From the NCBI GenBank assembly GCA_035297265.1, contig DATGZH010000017.1, positions 62,001 through 126,000 on the forward strand: DNA of 64,000 nucleotides, in the 5' to 3' direction. The notes beneath the pieces were generated by a model, which worked only from the letters and a program-made list of their open reading frames with translations, had not been told where the DNA came from and ran no database searches. Positions 7,533-16,436 of the stretch are shown here, piece after piece. Position numbers and translations under genes: made by a program. The first letter of the stretch is position 1; each line of letters begins with the position of its first letter. This DNA comes from DATGZH01 sp035297265 (GTDB lineage Bacteria; Actinomycetota; Acidimicrobiia; Acidimicrobiales; RAAP-2).

Positions 7533-8128
7533 GGCCGCGTCAGGGCACCATTCGGAACGCGGCGTCCGGCTACCACAGGTTTCGTGCAGCTCCACAGGTT
7601 CCCTACAGCTTGGTGTCGCGTGTCAGTCACGCGTGTCACGAGGTCGATGTGACGAGCGACACAGACAACGACGACGCCGTAGCGCAAAGTTGCAAGCATG
7701 CCGGCGCGACGTCGTGGCGGTCGTTACACTGCCGCCGGCGTCAGCGGGGACGCTCGTGCTGGCATTTGCCGCTGCTCAGATCGGGCAGAGGAAGCAGACG
7801 AAGGTGGGACGCCCTTGAGTACTGTTTGACGCTTCGTTTGAGGTACCCGGAAACCCTTGCATTCCCCTCGAGCGCGCGACGAGTGACTCGCACGTGGCTC
7901 GTGAAGATGGCGAAGTCAGACAAACAACACTGACAGAACAACCCCTCCGAATCCCGACGCAAGCAACAGCGCATCGTCCAGTGCAGTGGCACCCGAATGG
8001 GGCTACGGTGGCGCTGCCTCCGGGTGGGCGCGACATACGGGGGCCAGAGGGGCGGAGATCCAATCAACTGGAGCATGCACACGCGTGCTCACTGGCTGCC
8101 GAGAGGCAGGATCGAGGTGCAATATCCC
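7533..8128. other. 596-bp non-coding region before the protease gene
   Basis: No frame has convincing coding bias here and base composition is less GC-rich than the flanks. The left part holds the 19-bp tandem repeat at 7573-7610, a CGCGTG/CACGCG hairpin at 7617-7633 and several GTGTC/GACAC elements to about 7671. The right part presumably carries the protease promoter, with GAGGTG at 8113-8118 as its ribosome site. Nothing else is recognised. Confidence 0.5.
7573..7610. repeat. Two-copy 19-bp tandem direct repeat
   Basis: Positions 7573-7591 and 7592-7610 share 16 of 19 bases, each beginning CCACAGGTT and ending CAGCT. The arrangement resembles tandem regulator binding sites, and it lies at the start of the long leader region of the secreted protease. 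The function is unknown. Confidence 0.55.
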
Positions 8129-9223
8129 ATGACCCCGAACAAGAAATGGCGCATAGGCGCCCTGGCGACGGCCGGCGCGATGGTGGCGTTGGCGTTTCCG
8201 GTGGTGACCGCGGCGAGCGCGGGCGCTGCGTCAAACGGCGTGGTCAGCATCCACGTCAACGTCAACCAGGCGGCCATCGTGAAGTACTGGACACCCGCCC
8301 GGATGAAGGCGGCCAAGGACGTGTCGGTCGTGCAGGCTGGCGCGGCCAGCCTGACCGCGGCCTCACCCAGCGACCAGGGCGCCGGCACGCCGGGCTCGTC
8401 GCCCGGTGGCGCGCCGGCGCAGGGTTCCCCGGCGAGGGCCACGCCCACGCCTGACGGGTTGGGGACCGGTCCGGGCTCGTTCGACTCCTTCCCGGTGCCG
8501 AACAACCTTTACAAGACGTACCCGTACGCGGTGAACGGCAAGGTCTTCTTCACCAACGACGGGTCCAACTACGTCTGCTCGGGCACGGTCGTCGGATCGT
8601 GGCAGGGTTCGAGTGACGAGAACGAGGTCTGGACGGCCGGCCACTGCCTGTCGAACACCGAGTCCCTCACCGGGGTCATCGACAGCGCCCTCGAGTTCGT
8701 CCCGGCCTACAACGGCACGCTCACGGGCAAGAAGGCCGAGCCCTTTGGCGTGTTCCCGTGGGACGGTGGCGGCGAGACCACGTCGGGTTGGTTCAACAAC
8801 CGGGACTTCAGCCTGGACGAGGCGGCGTTCACGGTCGGCGTGAACAAGAAGGCCCAGATCCTCGGCAACGACACCGGCTGGGACGGCTTCGCCTGGAACT
8901 ACAGCCCCTACGAGGACTTCTTCACCTTCGGGTACCCGGCGGCCTCGCCGTACACGGGCAACCTGATGGAGGAGAACGTGGCCACCACCTACGAGCTCGA
9001 CACGGGCATCGGCGGTGGCGGATCGGCTCCGATGGGCATCGGCAGCGACTTCACTGGCGGCTCGAGCGGTGGCGCCTGGAACTTCGGCTGGACGCCGTAC
9101 GGCCCGGGCTACGTGAACGGTCACAACGACTACACGTACAGCAACGTGACGGACGTGATGTTCTCGCCATACCAGGACTCGCTGTCCAACGACGTCCGGT
9201 GCTTCGGAGCGACGAGCTGCTGA
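8129..9223 (+). CDS. Secreted trypsin-like (S1 family) serine protease
   Basis: This 364-residue protein has a Sec signal: MTPNKKWR, a hydrophobic stretch, and an alanine-rich cleavage area near AASAGA. A pro-region of about 110 residues with proline/glycine-rich low complexity follows. The catalytic domain shows CSGTVVG, TAGHC with His at about 172, the likely Asp at about 225 in NNRDFSLDEAAF, and SSGGAW with Ser at about 312. The last residues CFGATSC suggest a C-terminal disulfide. ATG 8129 was chosen because GAGGTG precedes it and the signal peptide starts there. The gene ends before the 20-bp hairpin at 9305. It is probably an extracellular protease made as a zymogen. Confidence 0.88.
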   Translation: MTPNKKWRIGALATAGAMVALAFPVVTAASAGAASNGVVSIHVNVNQAAIVKYWTPARMKAAKDVSVVQAGAASLTAASPSDQGAGTPGSSPGGAPAQGSPARATPTPDGLGTGPGSFDSFPVPNNLYKTYPYAVNGKVFFTNDGSNYVCSGTVVGSWQGSSDENEVWTAGHCLSNTESLTGVIDSALEFVPAYNGTLTGKKAEPFGVFPWDGGGETTSGWFNNRDFSLDEAAFTVGVNKKAQILGNDTGWDGFAWNYSPYEDFFTFGYPAASPYTGNLMEENVATTYELDTGIGGGGSAPMGIGSDFTGGSSGGAWNFGWTPYGPGYVNGHNDYTYSNVTDVMFSPYQDSLSNDVRCFGATSC

Positions 9224-9304
9224 CGTCGACCAGGGATCCGGGTACCGCTCCCGGCCGAGGGGGCGCCTGAAGGCGCTCGACGGCAGAACGGCGGTACCAG
9301 AGCA

Positions 9305-9348
9305 AGAACGGCACACGCCGGCCCGCAAGGGCCGGCGTGTGCCGTTCT
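9305..9348. terminator. Strong bidirectional hairpin between convergent genes
   Basis: Positions 9305-9324 and 9329-9348 pair perfectly over 20 bp around a GCAA tetraloop. It lies 81 bp past the protease stop and 8 bp past the stop of the convergent CAP-like gene on the other strand. No U-run follows, so it would be an intrinsic terminator of the T-less actinobacterial kind serving both genes, or an mRNA 3'-end stabiliser. Confidence 0.8.
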
Positions 9349-9356
9349 CCGGGCTG

Positions 9357-10328
9357 TCACCTCAGGTAGGGCTGCTCCTGGCTCCACGAGAAGGTGTAGG
9401 GCATCGGGGTGAGCGACTCCACGATGACCTCGGCGTAGGAGAGGGGCTCGCCGCCGTGGTCGCTCGGGGCGTAGGCCGCTCCCGAGGCGCAGGCCGTGCA
9501 GGCGAGCGGCAGGAGGATGTTGGTGCGGTGGCCCCAGCAACCCGTGAGGTTCCGGCGGGTGCAATCCACGTTGGAGGAGCCGAGCCCGTCGTCGTAGACC
9601 CACATGTAGAGAGCCTCGAGGGGGTTGCTGTACCCGTCGATCCAGTTGCCGGCCACCGTGCTGATCGAGCCCCCGGCCTCGAGCATCGGATCGGTCCCGT
9701 CGTTCGCCGCGCGGCCGGCGATCGCGTCGAGCGAGTCGGACAACCCCGAGACCGGTAGGAAGTTCCGGGCCGTCCGCTCGAGGTTCGTGGCCACGAAGAG
9801 CTGCTCGGCCGGGGTCAGCTGGTACCAGTTGCTGGGGAGGACCAACGGAGCCACGCCCTCCTCGGCCCGGGCGTGGTCGATGGCCTGCACCGTGGTGTCG
9901 ACGCAGGTGGCACTGTCGTCGTAGGTGGACGACGAACAGGCAGTCAGGAAGTCCGGGTCGGGTAGCACGTTGGTGCGCTGTCCGGGCACGACCACCGCGG
10001 TGCCGATGGGCGGGGCCAGCCGGACCGGGTGCGTGACTTCGTGCACGACGACCACGGTGAGCACCGCCACCGCCACGGTGAGGGCCAACGTGAGCACCCG
10101 CCGGCCGGTCCGGTGCTTGTCCGGCTCGGCCACCGTCGTGCCGTTCCAGTCCCCCGGCCCGAACACCCGGGTGGCCCCCGGCGGTAGCGCGGTCGGTGGG
10201 TAGGGGTCCACCATGGTGGCGACCGGTGGCGGCGCTGGTGGAGGAGCAGCGTTCGGGTGCAGCTCCGGGGGGTACCAGCGGCCGTCGGAGGCTAACCACC
10301 ATCCCGGTCCTGGCAAGGCGCCGCTCAT
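9357..10328 (-). CDS. Membrane-anchored CAP/SCP-like protein with WYPPE N-terminal motif
   Basis: This 323-residue protein begins with PGWWLASDGRWYPPELHP, a short Trp-rich element frequent in Acidimicrobiia membrane proteins and similar to DUF2510. A proline-rich linker follows, then one membrane helix (LTLALTVAVAVLTVVVV, about residue 80-100), leaving about 220 residues outside. The outer part has QAIDHARAEEGVAPLVLP and GCWGHRTNILLP, which match the helix-1 and GHRxNIL motifs of CAP/SCP domains. Paired cysteines (CTACASG, CTRR) suggest disulfides. GGAGGGGGAGAGGTG precedes the ATG. CAP domains act in cell-wall or lipid binding; the exact role is unknown. Confidence 0.72.
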   Translation of the reverse strand: MSGALPGPGWWLASDGRWYPPELHPNAAPPPAPPPVATMVDPYPPTALPPGATRVFGPGDWNGTTVAEPDKHRTGRRVLTLALTVAVAVLTVVVVHEVTHPVRLAPPIGTAVVVPGQRTNVLPDPDFLTACSSSTYDDSATCVDTTVQAIDHARAEEGVAPLVLPSNWYQLTPAEQLFVATNLERTARNFLPVSGLSDSLDAIAGRAANDGTDPMLEAGGSISTVAGNWIDGYSNPLEALYMWVYDDGLGSSNVDCTRRNLTGCWGHRTNILLPLACTACASGAAYAPSDHGGEPLSYAEVIVESLTPMPYTFSWSQEQPYLR

Positions 10329-10481
10329 CACCTCTCCCCCTCCTTCGGGCAATGTAACCGACGCCTGCCGCCAAACGATGTCGCGTGCCTCGGCCACGAC
10401 CACCGACCGAAGCGTGCCCGACGCCGCGGCTCCGAGCCGCCGACGTCGCCGGCCGAGCGCTGAACGGTCGGCGTCGAAGAA

Positions 10482-11237
10482 CTAGAGACGCTGTTTGGCG
10501 ACCACCATGAGATGGCTGGCGAAGGAGGTGGGAAAGGTCCGGCCGTAGGCGTTGAAGTTGAGCTGCTGGCCGAGCTTGCCCTTTAGGAAGTACACGATCG
10601 CGATGTGCCCCACCAGCGAAATCCCCTGGGACGTGATCGGTAGCGACATCGTGAAGCCGGCGGTGTTCGCGCCATAGACGGCCGGGCTGGTCGCGGCCAC
10701 GGTGATCGTGCCGATTGTGGTGCCCTTTTGGCCGCCCGCGAACACCGCCTTGATCTTCGGCGTGTTCATGAAGGTCGTCATGCATCCCGGGGTCTTCGGG
10801 TTGCCCAGCGCCGCCAGGTTGGCCTTGGCGTTCTGCGCCGAGGGGAAGACCGTCACGCTGTCCTGCACCTCGAGCGACCCGTCTCCATTCTCGTAGTACG
10901 GGCCGTTCGCTGTCGGCGCGTTCTCGTTGATGAGCTTCGCCGAGATGCCGAGACAGCTGGCGAGCTGCTTCGCCCCGGGGACCTGGCTCGGGCCACCACC
11001 ACCGGTGCCTTTCTCGGTCTTCCAACCTTTGGGCATGTCCGAAAGAACGAGGAGATACTTCTTGGCCTGGGTCACCTGACTGGAGGTGGCACTGGCCCGG
11101 GCCGTCCAGGTCACCTGGAGCGCCACGGTGGCGACCAGGGCAGCCATCGTCCCCTTCCAGCCTGCGTGACGACCGAGACGTGAGGAACGTCCGGCGCTCC
11201 CCTTGGGCACTACGCGGCTGCTGGTCAACCTGATCAC
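10482..11237 (-). CDS. Secreted protein of unknown function
   Basis: I do not recognise the family. The 251-residue product has a long arginine-rich n-region, a hydrophobic segment MAALVATVALQVTW and an ARASA cleavage site, so it is exported. The mature part, about 200 residues, contains LSDMPKGWKTEKG, two well-separated cysteines (ASCLG and PGCMTTF) and alternating hydrophobic beta segments such as VGHIAIVYFLKGKLGQ. DMPxGW openings occur in actinobacterial secreted proteins of the LppX/PknH-sensor kind, but similarity is weak. GTG 11237 is chosen because it precedes the signal peptide; ATG about 90 bp later is possible. It follows the CAP-like gene's direction but is separated by 153 bp. Confidence 0.65.
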   Translation of the reverse strand: MIRLTSSRVVPKGSAGRSSRLGRHAGWKGTMAALVATVALQVTWTARASATSSQVTQAKKYLLVLSDMPKGWKTEKGTGGGGPSQVPGAKQLASCLGISAKLINENAPTANGPYYENGDGSLEVQDSVTVFPSAQNAKANLAALGNPKTPGCMTTFMNTPKIKAVFAGGQKGTTIGTITVAATSPAVYGANTAGFTMSLPITSQGISLVGHIAIVYFLKGKLGQQLNFNAYGRTFPTSFASHLMVVAKQRL

Positions 11238-11409
11238 CCCCCGGAGGCGCAATGTAGCCGAGCCGTGACGCGATGCCGGCCCAGGGGCGCCACGGCGGTC
11301 GGGGGCTGTCACGTGGTGGTCTGCCGCTCTCCCTTGGTTGGTGAGGCGAGAGAGGCCACGACCCGCCCCCGACGACAGAACCGACGCTCGCTTCGCCGCG
11401 GCACTGTGG

Positions 11410-12093
11410 CTACCAGGCGAGTTCGCCCCCGTTCTCCTGGAAGGTGCCCGTCGGGCCGTCCTTGCCGATGGTCGCCATGGACACGATGACCTCGGCTCCC
11501 TTCTCGACCGGCTGCGCACCCCCGCGGCTGCCTCCGAGGTCGGTGTTGGTGTAGCCGGGCTCGACCGCATTGAACTTGATGTCCGGCAGCGCCTTGGCGT
11601 ACTGGACCGTGAGCATCGAGACAGCGGCCTTGCTCGCGCCGTAGACGATGGCGGGAGCGTGGAAGGCGGGCCGCTCGGGATTGGTGACGGCCCAGAACGA
11701 GCCGAGGGCGCTGGAGACGTTGACCACGACGGGGTTGTCGGACTTCTCCAGCAGCGGCAGGGCGGCCTGGGTGACACGGACGAGACCGATCACGTTGGTG
11801 TCGAACACCTTGAGCGCCTCCGGGCCGTTGAGCGCTAGCAGCGCGATGCCGGCGTTGTTGACAAGCACGTCCAGGTGCCCTTCCTGTTCGTCGATCGCCC
11901 GCATGGCGCACTCGACGGAAGCGTCATCGGTGACATCGAGTTGCACGAACCTTCCGCCGAGTTCTGACGCGGCCGCCTCTCCGCGCTCGACGCTACGAGC
12001 CCCGATGTAGACGGTGTGCCCATCGTTGATCAGTCGGCGGGCAGTCTCGTGTCCGAGTCCCTTGTTGGCTCCGGTGATGAGCGTCACGGTCAT
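11410..12093 (-). CDS. Short-chain dehydrogenase/reductase
   Basis: This 227-residue classical SDR has the cofactor motif TGANKGLG, an acidic residue after beta-3 (LDVTDD), NNAG, a catalytic Ser region (VVVNVSSALGSF) and YGASK with catalytic Tyr and Lys. The RS after YIGA suggests NADPH preference. The resemblance is to carbonyl-reductase-like SDRs that act on aldehydes or ketones; the substrate cannot be told. ATG 12093 begins the Rossmann strand directly and has AAGAAG upstream. The gene stands alone between secreted-protein genes and tRNA-Arg. Confidence 0.88.
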   Translation of the reverse strand: MTVTLITGANKGLGHETARRLINDGHTVYIGARSVERGEAAASELGGRFVQLDVTDDASVECAMRAIDEQEGHLDVLVNNAGIALLALNGPEALKVFDTNVIGLVRVTQAALPLLEKSDNPVVVNVSSALGSFWAVTNPERPAFHAPAIVYGASKAAVSMLTVQYAKALPDIKFNAVEPGYTNTDLGGSRGGAQPVEKGAEVIVSMATIGKDGPTGTFQENGGELAW

Positions 12094-12359
12094 GTCCAGT
12101 TCTTCTTTCGTTCTTGACGACGCCGCTCTCCTGTTACGTGCCGTCAGCGCTCTGTGTCTCGACACTGATTCGCCATTGGTATCGAGCGATCTCGCACCCT
12201 AGCCACCCTGCTCTTCGACGGACCGAGCTCCGCCTAGGCGGGACGGCCGATCCCGGCCAAGGGAGGAGGGTGGAGTCGATCGTCCAGACAACCGAACGCG
12301 CCCATGGCGGGCCCACCCTTGAGAGCCGCAACCGCGGCACGTAGCCTGACCAGGCTTTG

Positions 12360-12434
12360 TGCCCCCGGCAGGACTCGAACCCGCAACCTGGTGGGTAGAA
12401 GCCACCCGCTCTAATCCAATTGAGCTACAGGGGC
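12360..12434 (-). tRNA. tRNA-Arg (anticodon TCT)
   Basis: The reverse strand folds as a full cloverleaf: acceptor GCCCCTG/CGGGGGC with one G-U pair, D arm GCTC/GAGC, anticodon stem GGTGG/CCACC with loop CTTCTAC, and T arm GCGGG/CCTGC with TTCGAGT. The anticodon TCT reads AGA. The discriminator is A (12360) and CCA is not encoded. Confidence 0.96.
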
Positions 12435-12571
12435 AGATGTGCGCGCCACAACAGCCCGCACATGCTACTGCCGACCGCGTCCTTCCAACGTCGATGGATC
12501 TCACGTCGCCGCGACCACGGCCCTCGCAGCCGGCAGCGGCCCCCGCGTCATGTGCCAGACTGGATGGCCTC

Positions 12572-12646
12572 GGTGGGCGTAGCTCAGGTGGTTAGAGCGC
12601 CAGGTTGTGGCCCTGGAGGCCGGGGGTTCAAGTCCCCTCGCTCACC
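12572..12646 (+). tRNA. tRNA-His (anticodon GTG)
   Basis: The cloverleaf has acceptor GTGGGCG/CGCTCAC, D arm GCTC/GAGC, anticodon stem CCAGG/CCTGG with loop TTGTGGC, and T arm GGGGG/CCCCT with TTCAAGT. An encoded G at 12572 provides the extra 5' G-1 that defines tRNA-His, opposite discriminator C at 12646. CCA is not encoded. Confidence 0.96.
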
Positions 12647-12698
12647 CCGAGGCCGGCCGGGACCCCGTCGCGCCGGCGACTGAAGCGAGGTGAGCGCG

Positions 12699-13586
12699 GT
12701 GGCAGCAGGGTTGAACGGCGCGCGGCGCGGGCAGATCGTTCTCATCACCGGGGCGTCGTCGGGCATCGGGGCGGCCGCCGCCCGCTGCTACGCCGAGGAA
12801 GGGGCCACGGTCGCCCTCGTGGCCCGGCGGGCCGACCGGCTCCAAGAGGTCCTCGCCGACTGCCTCCAACACGCCCCCGGCTCGACCTTCTGGCCGGCCG
12901 ACCTGGCCGACCCCGAGGGGGCGGCCGCCCTGGCCAAGGAGATCTGGGAGTCCTACGGCCACCTCGACTACGTCATCAACAACGCCGGCACCCCGATGCG
13001 CCGGCCAGTGCCCCGCCTCACGATGGCCGAGGTGCGGCGGGTCATGGCCGTCAATTACTTCTCCCCGGTGGCCATCACCCTGGCGGTGCTGCCGATGATG
13101 CTCGAGCGCCGGTCGGGGACGATCGTCCAGGTGTCGAGCCTGGGCGGCCGGCTCGGCATCCCGACCGAGGCCGCCTACTCGGCCTCCAAGTTCGCCCTCA
13201 CCGGGTTCAGCGAGGCGATGGCCGCCGACCTCTTCGACACCGGCGTGCGCGTGCGCCTCGTCTCGCCGGGGGCCATCGAGACCGAGATCTGGGACCAGCC
13301 GGACAACGACGACCCCGTCTACATCGGCCCGCTCATGCCGGCCCGGGACTTCGCCGCCGAGATGATCGCCGGCATCGACGGCGATCGCTTCGAGCTCTAC
13401 ATCCCCGACATGAAGGGGGTCGTCGACATGAAGAACGCCGACTTCGAGGCGTTCCTCGAGGGCATGGCCGCCATGACCCGCCACGAGGTCGACGACGCGG
13501 CCATGGCCGAGGTCATGCGGGGCGAGCACGACGCCGGGGGCGTGGCCGAGGTGCTGAAGGGCCAGCCCGGCGGGACGGCCCCTTGA
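12699..13586 (+). CDS. Short-chain dehydrogenase/reductase
   Basis: This 295-residue SDR shows TGASSGIG, an RR after the second strand (VARRADR, favouring NADP), NNAG, Ser in VQVSSLGGR and YSASK. The extended C-terminal region of about 100 residues is rich in acidic residues. GTG 12699 is chosen because GAGGTGA lies 5-6 bp upstream; GTG 12690 is an in-frame alternative. It is followed after 13 bp by a zinc alcohol dehydrogenase, so the two likely form an operon oxidising successive alcohol groups. The substrate is unknown; the neighbouring kinase and hydroxyacid dehydrogenase hint at a polyol or sugar. Confidence 0.88.
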   Translation: MAAGLNGARRGQIVLITGASSGIGAAAARCYAEEGATVALVARRADRLQEVLADCLQHAPGSTFWPADLADPEGAAALAKEIWESYGHLDYVINNAGTPMRRPVPRLTMAEVRRVMAVNYFSPVAITLAVLPMMLERRSGTIVQVSSLGGRLGIPTEAAYSASKFALTGFSEAMAADLFDTGVRVRLVSPGAIETEIWDQPDNDDPVYIGPLMPARDFAAEMIAGIDGDRFELYIPDMKGVVDMKNADFEAFLEGMAAMTRHEVDDAAMAEVMRGEHDAGGVAEVLKGQPGGTAP

Positions 13587-13599
13587 GCCGGGCCGCCCG

Positions 13600-14841
13600 A
13601 TGAGGGCCCTCGTCTTCGGGGAGCCGCCCGACCCGGCCGAGGTGCGGCCGGCGCCGGTCGACGAGGAGGAGACCAAGCTGCTGTCCCTCCCCTTCGGGCT
13701 GCACGAGATGGCGGACGCCCGGCCGATCCGCCCGGACTGGGTCGTGGTCCGTCCCCGTCTCACCGGGGTCTGCGGTTCGGACGTGAAGTTCATCCTGGGC
13801 GACCTGGACGAGGGGGACATGGATAACCCCATGGCCTCGTTCTCCTCGCTCCCCACGGTGCCCGGCCACGAAGTCGTGGCCGACGTGGTCGAGCTGGGCC
13901 CGGCGGCCGAGGGCCTCGAGGTCGGCCAGCGGGTCGTCCTCAACCCCTGGCTCACGTGCGCCCCCCGGGGCGTCGAGCCCCCGTGCCCGGCCTGCGCGGC
14001 TGGCGAGCTCAGCCGCTGCTGGAGCTTCCGCACCGGTGAGCTGGGTGACGGCGTCCACATCGGGGTGACGACCAAGGCCCCGGGCGGGTGGGCCGAGCTG
14101 CTCTCGGCCCACGACTCCATGCTCTTCTCCGTGCCCGACGGTCTGACCGACGAGCAGGCGGTGCTGGCCGACCCCTTCGCCGTTTCGTTCCACGCGCTGC
14201 TCCGGCACCCGCCGCCACCCTCGGGCCGGGTCCTCCTCTACGGGGCGGGTGCCCTCGGGCTGACCGGTCTCATGACGCTCCGCACCCTGTTCCCCGACGT
14301 CGAGGTGGCGGTGGTCGCCCGCTTCGCCGCCCAGGCCGAGCTGGCCCGGCGCTTCGGCGCCGCGCTCGTCGTGGAGCCCGAACCCCGCGAGGCGCTCATG
14401 GAGGCCGTCGCCGACTGGTCGGGCGGCCGCCTCCAACCGGCCCTCGTCGGCCTGCCGATGGCCCACCCCGGCGGGGTGGACTACGTCTACGACACAGTGG
14501 CCAAGCCGGCCACCTTCGAGGTCGGCGCGCGCCTCTTGAAAGACGGCGGCACGCTCGTCTACACCGGCGTGGCCACGCCGGGCCGTTGGGAGTGGACGCC
14601 CGTCTACTTCAAGGAGCTCTCGATCGTCGGCTCGAACGGCTTCGGCCTGGAGGACCTCGACGGGGTGCGCCGCCACGCCATCGCCCACTACCTCGACCTC
14701 GTCGACCGGGGCCGGGTGGACCTGACCGGCATGGTCACCCACCGCTTCGCCCTCGAGGACTGGTGGGACGCCGTGCGGGTGCTCGCCCACCAGGACACGA
14801 GCGGCGCGGTGAAGGTGGCCTTCACGCCGAACGCCGCCTGA
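13600..14841 (+). CDS. Zinc-dependent medium-chain alcohol dehydrogenase
   Basis: This 413-residue MDR enzyme has the catalytic-zinc Cys in GVCGSD, GHE at about 88-90, four clustered cysteines for the structural zinc (LTCAPRGVEPPCPACAAGELSRC) and a Rossmann GAGALG near residue 212. It is longer than the usual 350 residues because of insertions near 20-40 and 245-290. It would oxidise a secondary alcohol with NAD(P). It sits 13 bp after the SDR and ends 8 bp from the convergent FGGY kinase. The substrate is not determined; sorbitol/threonine-type branches are closest by pattern. Confidence 0.86.
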   Translation: MRALVFGEPPDPAEVRPAPVDEEETKLLSLPFGLHEMADARPIRPDWVVVRPRLTGVCGSDVKFILGDLDEGDMDNPMASFSSLPTVPGHEVVADVVELGPAAEGLEVGQRVVLNPWLTCAPRGVEPPCPACAAGELSRCWSFRTGELGDGVHIGVTTKAPGGWAELLSAHDSMLFSVPDGLTDEQAVLADPFAVSFHALLRHPPPPSGRVLLYGAGALGLTGLMTLRTLFPDVEVAVVARFAAQAELARRFGAALVVEPEPREALMEAVADWSGGRLQPALVGLPMAHPGGVDYVYDTVAKPATFEVGARLLKDGGTLVYTGVATPGRWEWTPVYFKELSIVGSNGFGLEDLDGVRRHAIAHYLDLVDRGRVDLTGMVTHRFALEDWWDAVRVLAHQDTSGAVKVAFTPNAA

Positions 14842-14849
14842 GGGGCGGG

Positions 14850-16346
14850 TCAGCCGGGGATGTAACCCGGGCCGAGCTCGCGGAAGGCCCGGTAGCGCCG
14901 GTCGGCCGCCTTGGCCCAGGTGGGGTCGGGCTCGACCCGGCCCCCGGTCCGGGCCCAGCGCACGGCGTCCTCGAGGGACGGCTCGAGGCCGGCGGCCATC
15001 CGGGCCACGAAGGCCACGCCGAACGCCGCCCCCTCGGGGACGGCCACCCGGTCGACGGGGAGACCGGTGGTGTCGGCCACCGCGGCCATCCAGGCCGACG
15101 ACTGGCTCCCGCCCCCACTCGCCACGATCCGCCGCCCTGCCAACCCGCTCAGCTCGAGCATGTGGCGGACGACGAACCCGCTCGCCTCGTAGACGCCGCG
15201 CTCGATGGCCGCCGTGCCCTGCGAGATGTCGAGGCCGTGCACGCTCGCCCGGAGCATGGGGTTGTGGTACGGGGAGCGCTCGCCGCGGAGGTACGGCAGC
15301 CACACGGGGACCCGCTCGGGGTCGCCCGGCCGGTCCGGCACCTTGCGGCGGGTCCCGGGGCGCTCGGCCCCGCGCAGGAGCGAGCGGGCCCAGTCGACGA
15401 AGAGGGCCCCGGCGTTGCTCGGCCCCCCGACGAGGACCCGCCCGGGCACGGTGTGCGGCATCGTGCCGAGCCCCGGCGCCGTCACCCAGTCGTCGGCGAC
15501 CGCCCAGACGATGAGGGTGGCCCCGAAGATCACGAGCACGTCGCCCGGCTCGGTGGCCCCGGCCACGAGCTGGTCGCAGAAGGCGTCGACCGTGCCGCCG
15601 GTGATGACGGTGTCGGTCCCGGGCAAGGTGCCGGCCGACGCGCACATCTGGACGATCGTCGGCAGCTTGGCCACGTCGGCCCCCGCCCGGGCGAGGGCCT
15701 TCTCGCTCCAGGCGCCGTGGTGGAGGAGCGGCCCGAGCGAGGCGCCGACCGCGGTGTCGATCGCCGCGATGCCCGAGAGGGCGTGGGTGGCCACGGCTTG
15801 GGCCGGCCAGTAGCCGGCGGCCTGCGGGGCGGAGGCCACCGCCCAGTGCAAGAAGCCCTCGCTCTCGGGCATGAGCTGGTTGGTGGTCTCGTTGGCCATG
15901 CCCTCGCCCGACCAGGCGTCCTCGGCCGTGGCCGGGACCGAGCCCCCGCCCGGCCCGGCCGGGCGGGCGGCGGTCGCCTCCGGTTCGAGGTGGCCCCGGG
16001 CGTCGCCGTAGAGGAGGCCGGGGAGGAGCGGGATGCCCCGGCGGTCGACCGCGGTGAACGACGGCACCATGGCCGAGACCCCGATGCCGGCGATCGGCGC
16101 GTCGAGGACCTTCAGCACCGCCGTGTAGGCCTTGCGGGGCCCGTCCCGCCAGGCCTTCTTGGCGTCGTGCTCCATCAGGTCCGGCTGGGGGGTGAAGATC
16201 CGGTGCGGCACCCGGGACCGGGCCACCACCTGGCCGGCGCCGTCGACGGCCACCGCCTTCACGGACGTGGTGCCGATATCGATGCCGACGGTGACCGGCC
16301 CGGGCACCCCGCTCACCAGCCTGACAGCTCGGTCATGAGGCGCCAT
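14850..16346 (-). CDS. FGGY-family carbohydrate kinase
   Basis: This 498-residue kinase begins its ATPase fold with VTVGIDIGTTSVKAVAVD, has the sugar-proximal segment LLYGDARG, the catalytic-region GGTVDAFCDQLVAG and the C-terminal ASGGGSQSSAWMAAVADTTGLPV. These define the FGGY family (xylulokinase, erythritol kinase, LsrK). The substrate cannot be assigned; the divergent 2-hydroxyacid dehydrogenase and convergent dehydrogenases suggest a tetritol, pentitol or sugar acid. ATG 16346 lacks a clear ribosome site, and in-frame GTG codons about 30 bp downstream are alternatives. Confidence 0.88.
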   Translation of the reverse strand: MAPHDRAVRLVSGVPGPVTVGIDIGTTSVKAVAVDGAGQVVARSRVPHRIFTPQPDLMEHDAKKAWRDGPRKAYTAVLKVLDAPIAGIGVSAMVPSFTAVDRRGIPLLPGLLYGDARGHLEPEATAARPAGPGGGSVPATAEDAWSGEGMANETTNQLMPESEGFLHWAVASAPQAAGYWPAQAVATHALSGIAAIDTAVGASLGPLLHHGAWSEKALARAGADVAKLPTIVQMCASAGTLPGTDTVITGGTVDAFCDQLVAGATEPGDVLVIFGATLIVWAVADDWVTAPGLGTMPHTVPGRVLVGGPSNAGALFVDWARSLLRGAERPGTRRKVPDRPGDPERVPVWLPYLRGERSPYHNPMLRASVHGLDISQGTAAIERGVYEASGFVVRHMLELSGLAGRRIVASGGGSQSSAWMAAVADTTGLPVDRVAVPEGAAFGVAFVARMAAGLEPSLEDAVRWARTGGRVEPDPTWAKAADRRYRAFRELGPGYIPG

Positions 16347-16436
16347 TATTGACGAGATCCCCGGGCCAGGGCCGAGTGACCGCCGACGGCCGCCCCGGAA
16401 CGACGACGGCGCCGGCGGGAATGGAGACCGATCCTC

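Noticed and set aside
7617..7633. Hairpin as a terminator for the upstream gene
   Set aside because: The stem is only 6 bp with no T-run and lies 85 bp after the gene stop; it is better described as part of the repeat patch.
12183..12194. CGAG-N4-CTCG palindrome upstream of the SDR gene
   Set aside because: Arms of 4 bp are expected by chance in GC-rich DNA and there is no regulator beside it.
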